Shown: positions 1 to 7,019, numbered from the stretch's first letter. The stretch: 8,757 nucleotides of DNA from Burkholderiales bacterium (GCA_947474415.1 CANJKD010000061.1:1-8757), one strand, 5' to 3'. The notes: generated from the sequence alone by a model not told the origin. Program-made: numbers and translations.

Positions 1-342
1 CAGCACCGCAGCGCCGCCGCGCAGCGCGAGCTGGCGGCAGAGGCTGTCATCGGTTTCGAGGTTGCTGATCGTGAAGCCGCCGCCATGCAGGTACAGGCAC
101 ACCGGCCGCACGGCGCGCGAGGGCGCATAGAGCCTGGCGCTCAGCAAGGCGCCATCACCTGCCGGCAGCTGAAGGTTCTCGACCCGCGCCAGCGGGGCGC
201 GCGGCAGTTCGAGCACCTCGGATGCCGATTGATAGGCCTGGCGCGCCTGCGGCGCCGTCATCGAATGGAAGGGTGGCCGGTCGGCGCGACGGATCTGGTC
301 GAGCAGTTTCGCCATCTGCGGGCTGAGAAGTTTCTGGCTCAT
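1..342 (-). CDS. alpha/beta hydrolase, HSL/acetyl-esterase type (partial, N-terminal 114 residues)
   Basis: The frame is open from an ATG at 342 down to base 1, where the window cuts it, so only the N-terminal 114 residues are visible. Residues 80-90 read as a beta strand (PVCLYLHGGGF) ending in HGGGF (86-90), the oxyanion-hole motif of the hormone-sensitive-lipase branch of alpha/beta hydrolases. The preceding helical cap (about 1-50) and beta strands (residues 53-73) also fit that family. Family members hydrolyse short-chain acyl or aryl esters in the cytoplasm. The nucleophile Ser (GxSxG) and the Asp/His of the triad would lie beyond the window edge, so activity cannot be judged. No clear Shine-Dalgarno precedes the ATG. 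The gene is divergent from the iron-dependent dehydrogenase at 441 across 98 bases. A shared metabolic role for the two is possible but not shown. Family is fairly secure; substrate is unknown. Confidence 0.85.
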   Translation of the reverse strand, partial: MSQKLLSPQMAKLLDQIRRADRPPFHSMTAPQARQAYQSASEVLELPRAPLARVENLQLPAGDGALLSARLYAPSRAVRPVCLYLHGGGFTISNLETDDSLCRQLALRGGAAVL

Positions 343-440
343 GAAATTGGAGAAAATGCCGGCGCAGTGTGCCAGACCGGGCGCCGCCACCGCACCCGAT
401 CTTCGACGCCCGTTCAACTCCCCCGCGAGCCCCGACCGCC

Positions 441-1589
441 ATGGCCTTCATCAACTACATCACTCAGATCCAGCTCGACTTCGGCAGCCTCAAATTGCTG
501 CCGCAGGAATGCGAGCGCAGCGGCATCCGCAAGCCGATGATCGTCACCGACGCCGGCGTGCGAGATGCCGGCCTGCTCGACCGGGCGCGCGCCGCACTCG
601 GTGCCCTGCCCTACGCGGTGTTCGACCAGACGCCGTCGAACCCGACCGAGGCTGCGGTGCGGGCGGCCGCCCAGGTGTACCTGGCACAAGGGTGCGATGG
701 GTTGATCGCGGTCGGCGGCGGTTCGAGCATCGACCTGGCCAAGGGCGTGGCCATCGCCGCCACCCACGAAGGCGCCCTGACAAGCTACGCCACCATCGAA
801 GGCGGCAGCCTGAAGATCACGGCGCGCGTGGCGCCGTTGATCGCCGTGCCCACCACAGCGGGCACCGGCAGCGAGGTGGCACGCGGCGCGATCCTGATCG
901 TCGACGACGGTCGCAAGCTCGGCTTCCACAGCTGGCACCTCGTGCCCCGAACCGCCATCTGCGACCCCGAACTCACACTCTGCCTGCCGCCCTTCCTGAC
1001 CGCCGCGACCGGCATGGACGCCATCGCCCACTGCATGGAAACTTTCATGGCGCCGGCCGTGAACCCGCCGGCCGACGGCATCGGCCTCGATGGCCTGGAG
1101 CGCGGCTGGGCCCACGTCGAACGCGCCACGCGCGACGGCCAGGACCGCGATGCGCGCTGGAACATGATGAGCGCCAGCATCCAGGGCGCGCTGGCGTTCC
1201 AGAAGGGCCTGGGCTGCGTGCACAGCCTCAGCCACAGCCTGGGCGGCGTGAACCCGCGCCTGCACCACGGCACCTTGAACGCGATGTTCCTGCCCGCCGT
1301 GCTGCGCTTCAATGCCGGCACCGATTCGATGCGCCGTGACCGACGCCTGACCCGCATGGCGCACGCGATGGGCATCGGCGCCTGCGATGAGCAGGGCACC
1401 GAGATCGCAGCCGCTCTGGTCGCGATGAATGCGCGGCTCGGGCTGCCCGCAGGACTGGCCGCGATGGGCGTCACACCCGATTTGTTCGAGCGCGTCATCG
1501 ACGGCGCCATGGCCGACCACTGCCACCTGACGAACCCGCGCATCGCGACGCGCGAAGACTATCGGCAGATGCTCGAAGCGTCGATGTAA
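441..1589 (+). CDS. iron-containing alcohol dehydrogenase (group III ADH family)
   Basis: A 382-residue protein, the normal size for iron-type alcohol dehydrogenases, which interconvert alcohols and aldehydes or ketones with NAD(P) in the cytoplasm. The N-terminal dinucleotide domain carries GGGSSIDLAK (92-101), the family nucleotide-binding signature, followed by PTTAGTGSE (137-145). Expected metal ligands are present in the helical C-terminal half: D193 and H197 in GMDAIAH, H261 in the HSLSH segment, and H275 or H276 just before GTLN. I chose the ATG at 441 because the protein then begins at the usual N-terminal strand (FINYITQIQLDFG). A GTG at 369 would add 24 proline- and arginine-rich residues not typical of the family. 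The ribosome-binding site is weak (GCGAG at 425-429). The substrate cannot be named: 4-hydroxybutyrate, 1,3-propanediol, lactaldehyde and simple alcohol dehydrogenases share these motifs. It converges on rpoS with 33 bases between stop codons. Confidence 0.92.
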   Translation: MAFINYITQIQLDFGSLKLLPQECERSGIRKPMIVTDAGVRDAGLLDRARAALGALPYAVFDQTPSNPTEAAVRAAAQVYLAQGCDGLIAVGGGSSIDLAKGVAIAATHEGALTSYATIEGGSLKITARVAPLIAVPTTAGTGSEVARGAILIVDDGRKLGFHSWHLVPRTAICDPELTLCLPPFLTAATGMDAIAHCMETFMAPAVNPPADGIGLDGLERGWAHVERATRDGQDRDARWNMMSASIQGALAFQKGLGCVHSLSHSLGGVNPRLHHGTLNAMFLPAVLRFNAGTDSMRRDRRLTRMAHAMGIGACDEQGTEIAAALVAMNARLGLPAGLAAMGVTPDLFERVIDGAMADHCHLTNPRIATREDYRQMLEASM

Positions 1590-1622
1590 GGCGGCGTACA
1601 GGACCAGACCGCAGGCTCGATT

Positions 1623-2597
1623 TCAGAAGATCGAGTCGCGGTCGACGCCGTCGCGTGCCATGCGGCGCTTCAGCTTCACCAGCGCCTCTTGCTGGATCTG
1701 CCGGACCCGCTCGCGTGTGAGCCCGAGCCGCTCGGCCAGCACTTCGAGCGTCTCGGGCTCGCGGTCGCCCAGGCCGTAGCGGCCGGTCACGACCTCGCGC
1801 TCCCGTGGATTGAGTTCGTCGAGCCCGTGCCGCAGCAGCAGTTCGACCTCGTTGCCCAACGTAATGCTTATCGGGTCGGATGCGCCGTCATCGGCCACGC
1901 TGTCGAGCAGCGACTCGGCGTTGCCTTCGCTGTGGTCCAGTGGCGCGTCTAGCGAGGTGGGCTGTTCGGCGTATTTGAGCAGGTCGGAGACCTCCTTCAC
2001 AGGCCGGCCCACTGCCGCCGCCACGTCTTCGATGCGCACCGGCTGATCGCCGGTACCCCGGCTTGCAGCGACGGCTTCGAGTGCGCGCCTGGCCTTCAGC
2101 ACATGGTTGAGTTCGCGCACGATGTGCACCGGCAGCCGCACCAGCCGCGCCTGGTGCACGATCGCGCGCTCGATGCTCTGGCGCACCCACCACGACGCGT
2201 AGGTCGAGAACCGGAACCCCCGCTCGGGCTCGAACTTCGAGATCGAATGCATCAGGCCAAGGTTGCCTTCCTCGATCAGGTCGGGCATCGGCAGGCCGCG
2301 GCCCAGGTAGTTCTTGGCGATGCTCACAACGAGCCGAAGGTTGTGTTCGATCATCGCCTGGCGGGCTTCAAAGTCGCCCTGGCGGGCCCGCGTGGCGGTC
2401 TCATGTTCCTGTTCGGGCGTGAACAGCGGGGCGCGCCGGATCTCGCGCAAATACGCCTGCAATGTGTTGCCGAGATCGGGCTCGCCAGCGGCCAGTTCAT
2501 GCGCGGCGGATCCACCGTTCAAGAGCGTGGCATCGACATCGGCATCGGTTGTCGGCCGTACAACCTCGCCCTCCAGCGGTGTGCGCTTTCTGGGCAT
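1623..2597 (-). CDS. rpoS: RNA polymerase sigma factor RpoS (sigma-S, sigma-38)
   Basis: A 324-residue sigma-70-family factor (E. coli RpoS has 330), the master sigma factor for stationary phase and general stress. Region 1.2 spans about 44-77 ([19 protein letters not shown]). Region 2 spans about 82-152 and includes [11 protein letters not shown] and [19 protein letters not shown], the core-binding and -10-recognition helices. Region 3 follows [11 protein letters not shown], and region 4 ends with [14 protein letters not shown] (293-306), the -35-recognition helix. Absence of the large region 1.1 and non-conserved region of RpoD, together with the nlpD neighbour, identifies RpoS rather than RpoD or RpoH. 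The Lys of E. coli HIVKELN (K173, implicated in RssB binding and extended -10 reading) is Arg161 here. The start is ATG 2597, with a modest GGGAAC seven or so bases upstream. It lies 24 bases after nlpD, so it can be read from the operon and, by analogy with enteric bacteria, perhaps from a promoter inside nlpD. I could not identify that promoter. Confidence 0.97.
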   Translation of the reverse strand: MPRKRTPLEGEVVRPTTDADVDATLLNGGSAAHELAAGEPDLGNTLQAYLREIRRAPLFTPEQEHETATRARQGDFEARQAMIEHNLRLVVSIAKNYLGRGLPMPDLIEEGNLGLMHSISKFEPERGFRFSTYASWWVRQSIERAIVHQARLVRLPVHIVRELNHVLKARRALEAVAASRGTGDQPVRIEDVAAAVGRPVKEVSDLLKYAEQPTSLDAPLDHSEGNAESLLDSVADDGASDPISITLGNEVELLLRHGLDELNPREREVVTGRYGLGDREPETLEVLAERLGLTRERVRQIQQEALVKLKRRMARDGVDRDSIF

Positions 2598-2621
2598 ATT
2601 CGTTCCCGGTTCAGCCGCGCC

Positions 2622-3554
2622 TCAGCGTGGCGGCAGCAGCTTCGCCGGGTCGATCGGCTTGCCCTGCTTGCGGATCTCGAAGTGCAGCTTCACGCTGTCG
2701 GCGTCGGTCGATCCCATTTCGGCGATCTTCTGGCCACGCCGCACCGCCTGTTCCTCCTTGACGAGCAAGGTCTGGTTGTGCGCGTAGGCCGTGAGGTAGG
2801 TGTTGTTGTGCTTCAGGATGATCAGGTTGCCGTAGCCGCGCAGGCCCGAGCCGGCATACACGACGCGCCCATCGGCAGCGGCCAGCACCGGGTCGCCGGC
2901 CTTGCCGCCCATCACGAGGCCCTTCACCTTGGCATCGTCGAAGGGCGCGATCACCGCGCCGGCTGATGGCCAAGCCCAGTTCACGTCGTCGTCGCCTTCA
3001 CGCGCCAAGGCGGCCACCGGTGCCGGCGTGGCCGCAGCCACGGGGTTCGAGGCCGCAGCGCTGGCGGAGGGCGCTGCGCCTTTCGCATCGAGCGGTCGGG
3101 TCTCGACCTTCGCGGTGGTCACGGCCCGTGCCGCGGCTGCGCTGGGGTCGATGCCGGGCGCAACCACGCGCAAAACCTGCCCGACCTCGATCAGGTTCGG
3201 CTTGTCGAGGCTGTTCCACTTGACCAGGTCACGCCAGTTCTGACCATTGTCGAGGCCAATGCGGATCAGTGTGTCGCCCGGCTTCACCGTGTAGTAGCCA
3301 AGCTTGCCGGCGTTATCGGCGCCCGGCAGTGGCTTGGCCGAATCTGCGGTGACCGCGCCGGCGGTCGCACCATTCGCCAAAGGAGCGCTCCGCGACGCCG
3401 CGTTACGGTCTTCGACAGGCGCGCGGTTTGGCGTGGTCGTGCAACCCGCCAACACCATCAGGCCCGCCAGGGTTGCTGCCCCCCTCCATCCCGAGTACGG
3501 AGTCGATTCCGGCTTCGATGCCATCCCAATGCGCTGTTCATTCATCGTCTTCAT
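2622..3554 (-). CDS. nlpD: lipoprotein NlpD: LysM plus degenerate LytM (M23) domain
   Basis: A 310-residue murein-associated lipoprotein. In E. coli NlpD activates the amidase AmiC at the division septum and is not itself a hydrolase. A lipoprotein signal is visible: hydrophobic stretch 25-37 and lipobox LAGC with Cys38. Thr follows the Cys, so outer-membrane sorting is expected. A LysM peptidoglycan-binding domain covers about 87-131 (YYTVKPGDTL to GQVLRV). An Ala/Pro-rich linker runs 135-188 and an M23/LytM domain 192-308 (LAAADGRVVYAG, YGNLIILKHN, LHFEIRKQGKPIDP). The LytM active site is degenerate: the HxxxD segment is KVKGLVMGG and HxH is reduced to LHF, as expected for an activator. The ATG at 3554 overlaps the pcm stop as ATGA and has GGGAC just upstream. 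Met4 and Met11 are alternatives; Met11 would place the lipidated Cys at 28, nearer the usual signal length. rpoS follows after 24 bases. Confidence 0.95.
   Translation of the reverse strand: MKTMNEQRIGMASKPESTPYSGWRGAATLAGLMVLAGCTTTPNRAPVEDRNAASRSAPLANGATAGAVTADSAKPLPGADNAGKLGYYTVKPGDTLIRIGLDNGQNWRDLVKWNSLDKPNLIEVGQVLRVVAPGIDPSAAAARAVTTAKVETRPLDAKGAAPSASAAASNPVAAATPAPVAALAREGDDDVNWAWPSAGAVIAPFDDAKVKGLVMGGKAGDPVLAAADGRVVYAGSGLRGYGNLIILKHNNTYLTAYAHNQTLLVKEEQAVRRGQKIAEMGSTDADSVKLHFEIRKQGKPIDPAKLLPPR
3551..3554 (-). promoter_or_regulatory. ATGA stop/start overlap joining pcm to nlpD
   Basis: The pcm stop TGA (3553-3551) overlaps an ATG in the nlpD frame (3554-3552), with GGGAC immediately before it. 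If this ATG is used, nlpD translation is coupled to pcm. In-frame Met codons four and eleven residues in leave some doubt about the actual nlpD start. Confidence 0.65.
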
Positions 3555-4366
3555 GTCCCGAGCCCTGATCGTAGCGGGACGAAATTGACCGCCTCAAAAA
3601 CGGTGTGCTTGCAACCTTGCTCGGTACGGTCCACGACCACCAGAACCTGCTGCTGCGTGCCGGCCTTGCGCAGCGGGGACACCAGGCGCCCGCCCACCGC
3701 CAGCTGTTCGAGCCAGGCCGGCGGAAGCGCATCGCCGCCGGCCGCCGCAATGATGCTGTCGTAGGGCGCGTTCGGCGGGTGGCCGAGCATGCCATCACCA
3801 TACACCAGCCGAAGATGCACCGGCCGCATCTGCGCGAGCAGTTCACGCGCCTTGTCGTGCAGCGGGCGCAGCCGCTCGACCGAGACCACATGCTGCGACA
3901 CGGCCGACAGCACCGCAGCCTGGTAGCCACAGCCGGTGCCGATTTCGAGTGTGCGCCCGAGGTGACCGCCGCGCCTGGCGTTCGCACCGCCGAACAGCAA
4001 CTCGATCATGCGCGCCACGACGGACGGCTTGGATATCGTCTGGCCATGCCCGATCGGCAGGCTGGTGTCTTCATAGGCCTGCGTGACCAACGCCGAGTCG
4101 ACGAAACGGTGGCGTTGCACCGTGGCCATCGCCTCCAGCACCTGTTCGTTGACGACGCCGATGCCGCGCAGACGCTGCACCATTCGCATGCGAACATCGT
4201 CGGAGTCCAGCCCCAAGCCACCGGGCGCGATGCGCCGCGTGGCATCGCGGTGGGCATGTGCCAGCAGGCGCTGCGGGCGCAGCACGGCGCGCGACGAGTT
4301 AGGCGCGCTGCCGACCTCATCGAGCCGCAGCGGAAATTTTGCGCCGCGGGCCGGCGGAGAGGTCAT
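3551..4366 (-). CDS. pcm: protein-L-isoaspartate O-methyltransferase
   Basis: A 271-residue cytosolic repair enzyme that methylates isoaspartyl residues in aged proteins using S-adenosylmethionine, starting their return to normal aspartyl linkage. Family motifs: [20 protein letters not shown] (99-118), which carries substrate-binding residues; [10 protein letters not shown] (140-149), the SAM-binding motif I; VVSVE (160-164), with the acidic ribose-binding residue; and [10 protein letters not shown] (201-210). The core begins near residue 58, so there is an N-terminal extension of about 57 residues compared with the 208-residue E. coli enzyme. It contains [16 protein letters not shown] and looks basic and probably disordered. 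I chose ATG 4366, which overlaps the surE stop as ATGA and follows a G-rich GGGGCGGGG stretch, over a GTG at 4396 that lies deeper inside surE. Its own stop overlaps the nlpD start the same way, so surE-pcm-nlpD should be translationally coupled. Confidence 0.95.
   Translation of the reverse strand: MTSPPARGAKFPLRLDEVGSAPNSSRAVLRPQRLLAHAHRDATRRIAPGGLGLDSDDVRMRMVQRLRGIGVVNEQVLEAMATVQRHRFVDSALVTQAYEDTSLPIGHGQTISKPSVVARMIELLFGGANARRGGHLGRTLEIGTGCGYQAAVLSAVSQHVVSVERLRPLHDKARELLAQMRPVHLRLVYGDGMLGHPPNAPYDSIIAAAGGDALPPAWLEQLAVGGRLVSPLRKAGTQQQVLVVVDRTEQGCKHTVFEAVNFVPLRSGLGT
4363..4366 (-). promoter_or_regulatory. ATGA stop/start overlap joining surE to pcm
   Basis: On the minus strand the surE stop TGA (4365-4363) overlaps the pcm start ATG (4366-4364). 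This arrangement commonly allows termination-reinitiation, coupling translation of the two genes. It also supports 4366 as the pcm start. The coupling itself is inferred. Confidence 0.8.
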
Positions 4367-5118
4367 GCAGCGCCCCGCCCCAGCCAACCCGACCACGCGG
4401 GCAGTTCAGCATGGTCGGTCAGGTCGACCTGCAATGGTGTGATCGACACCTGGCCGTTCGCGGTGGCGTGAAAGTCGGTGCCCGGGCCGGCTTCGCGGGC
4501 ATCGCCCGCCGGGCCGATCCAGTACAGCGTGTCGCCATGCGGGCTGAGCTGGCGGATCAGCGGTTCGCTGGCATGGCGGCGGCCCAGGCGGGTGATCACG
4601 CGCGGCAATTGCTGCGCATCGGCACGGTTCGGAATGTTCACGTTCAGCAACCAGGGCACGGGCGCCGGCGGGTGGCGCAGCACTTGCTCGATGATGCTGC
4701 GCGCCACGCCGGCCGCCGCATCGAGGTCGCCCCAGCCCTTTTGCACCTGTGAAAACGCGATGGCGGGGATGCCGAACAGAAAGCCTTCCATCGCCGCCGC
4801 CACGGTGCCCGAGTACAGCGTGTCGTCGCCCATGTTGGCGCCGTTGTTGATGCCTGAGACCACCAGGTCGGGGCGGTGCGGCAACACGCCGGTCAGCGCC
4901 AGGTGAACACAGTCGGAGGGCGTGCCGTTTATGTAGAGGAAGCCGTTGCTTGCGGTGTGCACGCGCAAGGGCCGGCCCAGCGTGAGCGAGTTCGACTTGC
5001 CGCTGGCGTTCTGCTCGGGCGCCACGATGTCGAGTTCGCCCAAGCCCTCGCAGGCCTTCACGAGTGCCGCCAGGCCAGGGGCAAGATAACCGTCGTCGTT
5101 GGCAATGAGAATTCGCAT
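4363..5118 (-). CDS. surE: 5'/3'-nucleotidase SurE (survival protein)
   Basis: A 251-residue metal-dependent nucleotide phosphatase that removes phosphate from 5'- or 3'-nucleoside monophosphates; E. coli SurE (253 residues) also acts on short polyphosphate. The N-terminus [10 protein letters not shown] supplies the metal ligands D8 and D9. [14 protein letters not shown] (33-46) contains the conserved Ser39. [25 protein letters not shown] (from residue 88) supplies the conserved Asn and the tail of the active site. Length and motifs are intact. ATG 5118 gives the canonical SurE N-terminus; an in-frame GTG at 5142 would add eight residues with no ribosome-binding site. The ATG also lacks a Shine-Dalgarno, and a TACAAT -10-like box sits only six bases upstream, so a leaderless transcript is possible. 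It is the first gene of the surE-pcm-nlpD-rpoS cluster and divergent from the oxidoreductase at 5219. Confidence 0.96.
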   Translation of the reverse strand: MRILIANDDGYLAPGLAALVKACEGLGELDIVAPEQNASGKSNSLTLGRPLRVHTASNGFLYINGTPSDCVHLALTGVLPHRPDLVVSGINNGANMGDDTLYSGTVAAAMEGFLFGIPAIAFSQVQKGWGDLDAAAGVARSIIEQVLRHPPAPVPWLLNVNIPNRADAQQLPRVITRLGRRHASEPLIRQLSPHGDTLYWIGPAGDAREAGPGTDFHATANGQVSITPLQVDLTDHAELPAWSGWLGRGAA

Positions 5119-5124
5119 GGCTGG

Positions 5125-5153
5125 ATTGTATGGACTCGTCACGTCGGTGACGC
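5125..5153 (-). promoter_or_regulatory. putative sigma-70-type promoter of the surE operon
   Basis: Read on the minus strand, TACAAT (5130-5125) matches the -10 consensus at five of six bases. With a 17-base spacer the -35 position is GCGTCA (5153-5148), only three of six, so the promoter would be weak or activator-dependent. The -10 box ends six bases before the surE ATG, which puts the expected transcription start at about the A of the ATG (5118). No other convincing promoter was seen in the 100-base divergent region. Sequence pattern only. Confidence 0.45.
5137..5152. repeat. inverted repeat, possible operator between surE and the oxidoreductase
   Basis: CGTCAC (5137-5142) and GTGACG (5147-5152) are perfect 6-base inverted arms around GTCG. 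No pairing continues outside the arms. The repeat lies in the divergent intergenic region and falls almost entirely within the spacer of the putative surE promoter, a position where a dimeric regulator could act. No U-rich tract follows on either strand, so it is not a convincing terminator. In GC-rich DNA a 6-bp repeat can arise by chance. Confidence 0.4.
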
Positions 5154-5207
5154 TGGGAAACGGGCGGCCTGCTTATCATCAGTAAAGAGCTTCTTTCCAA
5201 CATTCCC

Positions 5208-5212
5208 GGAGA
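5208..5212 (+). promoter_or_regulatory. ribosome-binding site of the oxidoreductase gene
   Basis: GGAGA lies six bases before the ATG at 5219, a good Shine-Dalgarno match at normal spacing. It supports that start, since the protein then begins at the typical first strand of the family. Confidence 0.8.
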
Positions 5213-5218
5213 CTTCCC

Positions 5219-6196
5219 ATGCATGCCTGGCTTTGCGAAAACCCGACAGGTGTCGAGGCCTTGAACTGGAAGGAACTGCCCATGCCCGAGCCACAAGCGG
5301 ATGAAGTGCGGGTTGCGATCCGGGCCGCGAGCCTGAACTTTCCCGACCTGTTGATCGTGCAGAACAAGTACCAGATGAAGCCGCCGCTGCCTTTCGTGCC
5401 GGGCTCCGAATACGCGGGTGTGGTCGAGGCTGTGGGTGCCGACGTGAAGCACCTGAAGGTTGGCGACCACGTGGCGGCATTCGGCGGCACTGGCGGTTTT
5501 GGCACCCATGCCGTTGTGAAAGCTGCGCTTGCAATGCCCCTGCCCGCAGGCTTCCCGTTCGACGACGCGGCGGCCTTCGTTCTGACCTATGCCACCGCGC
5601 ACCATGCGCTGCTAGACCGCGCGGCCCTGAAGGCCGGCGAAACCGTGCTCGTGCTGGGCGCGGCCGGTGGTGTCGGGACCGCAGCGATCCAGATCGCCAA
5701 GGCGGTGGGTGCCCGGGTTATTGCGGCGGCATCGAGTGATGCGAAGTGCGAACTTTGCAGGCAGATCGGTGCTGACGAAACCATCAACTACAGCAGCGCC
5801 AATCTGCGCGACGAAATCAAACGGCTGACTGGCGGCAAGGGCCCTGACGTGGTCTACGACCCGGTCGGTGGCGACTTGGCCGACCCCGTGTTCCGTTCCA
5901 TCGCGTGGCGCGGTCGCTACCTCGTGGTCGGGTTCGCGCAAGGCGGCATTCCGGCCCTGCCCTGGAACCTGGCACTGCTCAAAGGGGCATCGATCGTCGG
6001 CGTGTTCTGGGGCGACTTCGCACGGCGCGAACCAACGGCCAACGCCGATATGTTGGCCGAGTTGGCGCAGTGGTACGCCGTCGGCAAGGTCAAGCCCGTG
6101 ATCGACCAACGCCTGCCGATGCAGGCGTTGCCGCAGGCCTTCGCGCGCATGGGCACGCGGCAGGTTCGGGGCAAGCTCGTGATGGTCAATGATTGA
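5219..6196 (+). CDS. NADPH:quinone oxidoreductase-like zinc-independent MDR dehydrogenase
   Basis: A 325-residue member of the quinone-oxidoreductase branch of the medium-chain dehydrogenase/reductase superfamily, which reduces quinones or activated double bonds with NADPH in the cytoplasm. The N-terminal GroES-like domain (about 1-125) includes AASLNFPDLLIVQNKY (36-51) and PGSEYAGVVEAVG (61-73). The Rossmann domain has VLVLGAAGGVGTAAIQIAKA (143-162), a nucleotide-binding loop with the AAGGVG signature typical of quinone reductases. The cysteine cluster of zinc-dependent alcohol dehydrogenases is absent. The C-terminus GTRQVRGKLVMV is typical of the family. It diverges from surE across 100 bases and lies 85 bases upstream of the response regulator on the same strand, so it could be co-transcribed with the two-component genes, although those may have their own promoter. 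True substrate is unknown; an enoyl or acryloyl reductase role is an alternative. Confidence 0.92.
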   Translation: MHAWLCENPTGVEALNWKELPMPEPQADEVRVAIRAASLNFPDLLIVQNKYQMKPPLPFVPGSEYAGVVEAVGADVKHLKVGDHVAAFGGTGGFGTHAVVKAALAMPLPAGFPFDDAAAFVLTYATAHHALLDRAALKAGETVLVLGAAGGVGTAAIQIAKAVGARVIAAASSDAKCELCRQIGADETINYSSANLRDEIKRLTGGKGPDVVYDPVGGDLADPVFRSIAWRGRYLVVGFAQGGIPALPWNLALLKGASIVGVFWGDFARREPTANADMLAELAQWYAVGKVKPVIDQRLPMQALPQAFARMGTRQVRGKLVMVND

Positions 6197-6219
6197 GCGG
6201 CGCGCCTGACCTTTGCTGG

Positions 6220-6248
6220 CTGGCACCCAGCGCCGATTGAGCTACCAT
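6220..6248 (+). promoter_or_regulatory. putative promoter of the two-component genes
   Basis: CTGGCA (6220-6225) and TACCAT (6243-6248) each match the sigma-70 hexamers at four of six positions with an ideal 17-base spacer. Transcription would begin near 6255, leaving a leader of about 27 bases before the regulator ATG. Evidence is pattern only; transcription from upstream of the oxidoreductase gene is equally possible. Confidence 0.3.
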
Positions 6249-6267
6249 GTGCCGAAGAAAATAACAC

Positions 6268-6280
6268 AAGGTCAAAGGAG
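6268..6280 (+). promoter_or_regulatory. double Shine-Dalgarno of the response regulator
   Basis: Two purine-rich ribosome-binding motifs precede the ATG at 6282: AAGGT (6268-6272), nine bases away, and the stronger AAAGGAG (6274-6280), only one base away. The second is closer than the usual 5-9 bases, so the first may be the functional one, or the pair may compete. The ATG is still favoured because it gives the standard receiver N-terminus MAVKVLIVEDN. Confidence 0.6.
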
Positions 6281-6281
6281 C

Positions 6282-7019
6282 ATGGCAGTCAAGGTACTCA
6301 TCGTTGAGGACAACCCGGTCGCACGCAGCTTCCTGACGCGTGTCGTGCGAGAAAGTTTCAGCGATGCGCTGATGATCACCGAGGCCGGTGATCTGGAAAC
6401 CGCCCGGCGCCAAGTGGCATCGCAAGGTTCGGGCGTTTCCAGCACCGACCCCTTCAAGCTGATCCTGGTCGACCTTGAACTGCCCGACGGCAACGGCATG
6501 GAATTGCTGGCCGAACTGGTGCATTACCCGGCCACGAAAATCGTCACCACCTTGTATTCCGACGATGACCACCTCTTCCCGGCCCTGCAGTGCGGCGCCG
6601 ACGGCTACCTGCTGAAGGAAGACCGGTTCGAGGTCTTGGTTGAAGAACTTCAAAAGATCGTGCGCGGGCAGCCGCCGCTGTCACCTGCCATCGCGCGCCG
6701 GCTATTGATGCACTTCCGCCGCGGCCCGCTTGGGTCGGCAGGGGCCAACGTCCACGATGCGCCGCCGGCGTCGGGTTTCCAGAGCAGCCGCCCGGTGCTG
6801 ATCGGCCGCGGTGCGCCGCTCGATCATGAACGCCTGACACCCCGCGAGAGCGAGGTGCTGACCTACCTCAGCAAGGGTTTCACGATCAAGGAAATTGCCA
6901 GCCTGATGGGCATCAAGTGGTTCACCGTGAATGACCACATCAAGTCGATTTACAAGAAGCTCAACGTGTCGAGCCGTGCCGAAGCAGCGGTTCTGGCCAG
7001 CAAGCAAGGCCTGGTCTGA
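6282..7019 (+). CDS. LuxR/NarL-family two-component response regulator
   Basis: A 245-residue cytoplasmic transcription regulator. The receiver domain (about 1-128) has the acidic pair E9/D10, the phosphoacceptor D64 in LILVDLELPDG, T90 at the end of beta 4 (KIVTT) and K112 in GYLLKED, so all residues needed for phosphorylation are present. A linker of roughly 50 residues (130-182) leads to a LuxR-type helix-turn-helix (about 184-245): LTPRESEVLTYLSKGF, TIKEIASLMGIKWFTVNDHI, IYKKLNV. The recognition region reads TVNDH rather than the commoner TVKNH or TVKTH, still compatible with DNA binding. The start at 6282 places the first beta strand correctly. The sensor kinase begins nine bases after the stop, with its ribosome-binding site overlapping that stop, so the two are almost certainly cognate partners. 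Target genes are unknown; the adjacent oxidoreductase gene or its own operon are candidates by proximity only. Confidence 0.95.
   Translation: MAVKVLIVEDNPVARSFLTRVVRESFSDALMITEAGDLETARRQVASQGSGVSSTDPFKLILVDLELPDGNGMELLAELVHYPATKIVTTLYSDDDHLFPALQCGADGYLLKEDRFEVLVEELQKIVRGQPPLSPAIARRLLMHFRRGPLGSAGANVHDAPPASGFQSSRPVLIGRGAPLDHERLTPRESEVLTYLSKGFTIKEIASLMGIKWFTVNDHIKSIYKKLNVSSRAEAAVLASKQGLV

Noticed and set aside
369..440. Upstream GTG start extending the iron-type dehydrogenase by 24 residues
   Set aside because: The added residues are proline- and arginine-rich, absent from the family pattern, and would occupy most of the divergent promoter region.
414..1526. Long open frame (370 codons) on the minus strand opposite the iron-type alcohol dehydrogenase
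   Set aside because: Its translation has no recognisable domain and a composition typical of a GC-rich antisense shadow. The plus-strand protein has clear family motifs across the same bases.
1590..1622. Possible terminator between the dehydrogenase and rpoS
   Set aside because: Only a 4-bp GCGG/CCGC pairing can be drawn and there is no U-tract on either strand.
4406..5605. Long open frame (399 codons) on the minus strand across surE and the start of the oxidoreductase
   Set aside because: It overlaps two well-supported genes and the divergent intergenic region, and its product is arginine/histidine-rich without motifs.
6215..6231. GCTGG/CCAGC hairpin as a terminator after the oxidoreductase gene
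   Set aside because: The stem is only five base pairs and no T-run follows; it also overlaps the putative promoter of the next genes.
6221..6236. TGGCAC resembling a sigma-54 -24 element
   Set aside because: The required GC at the -12 position is missing (the bases there read CG), so there is no sigma-54 promoter.
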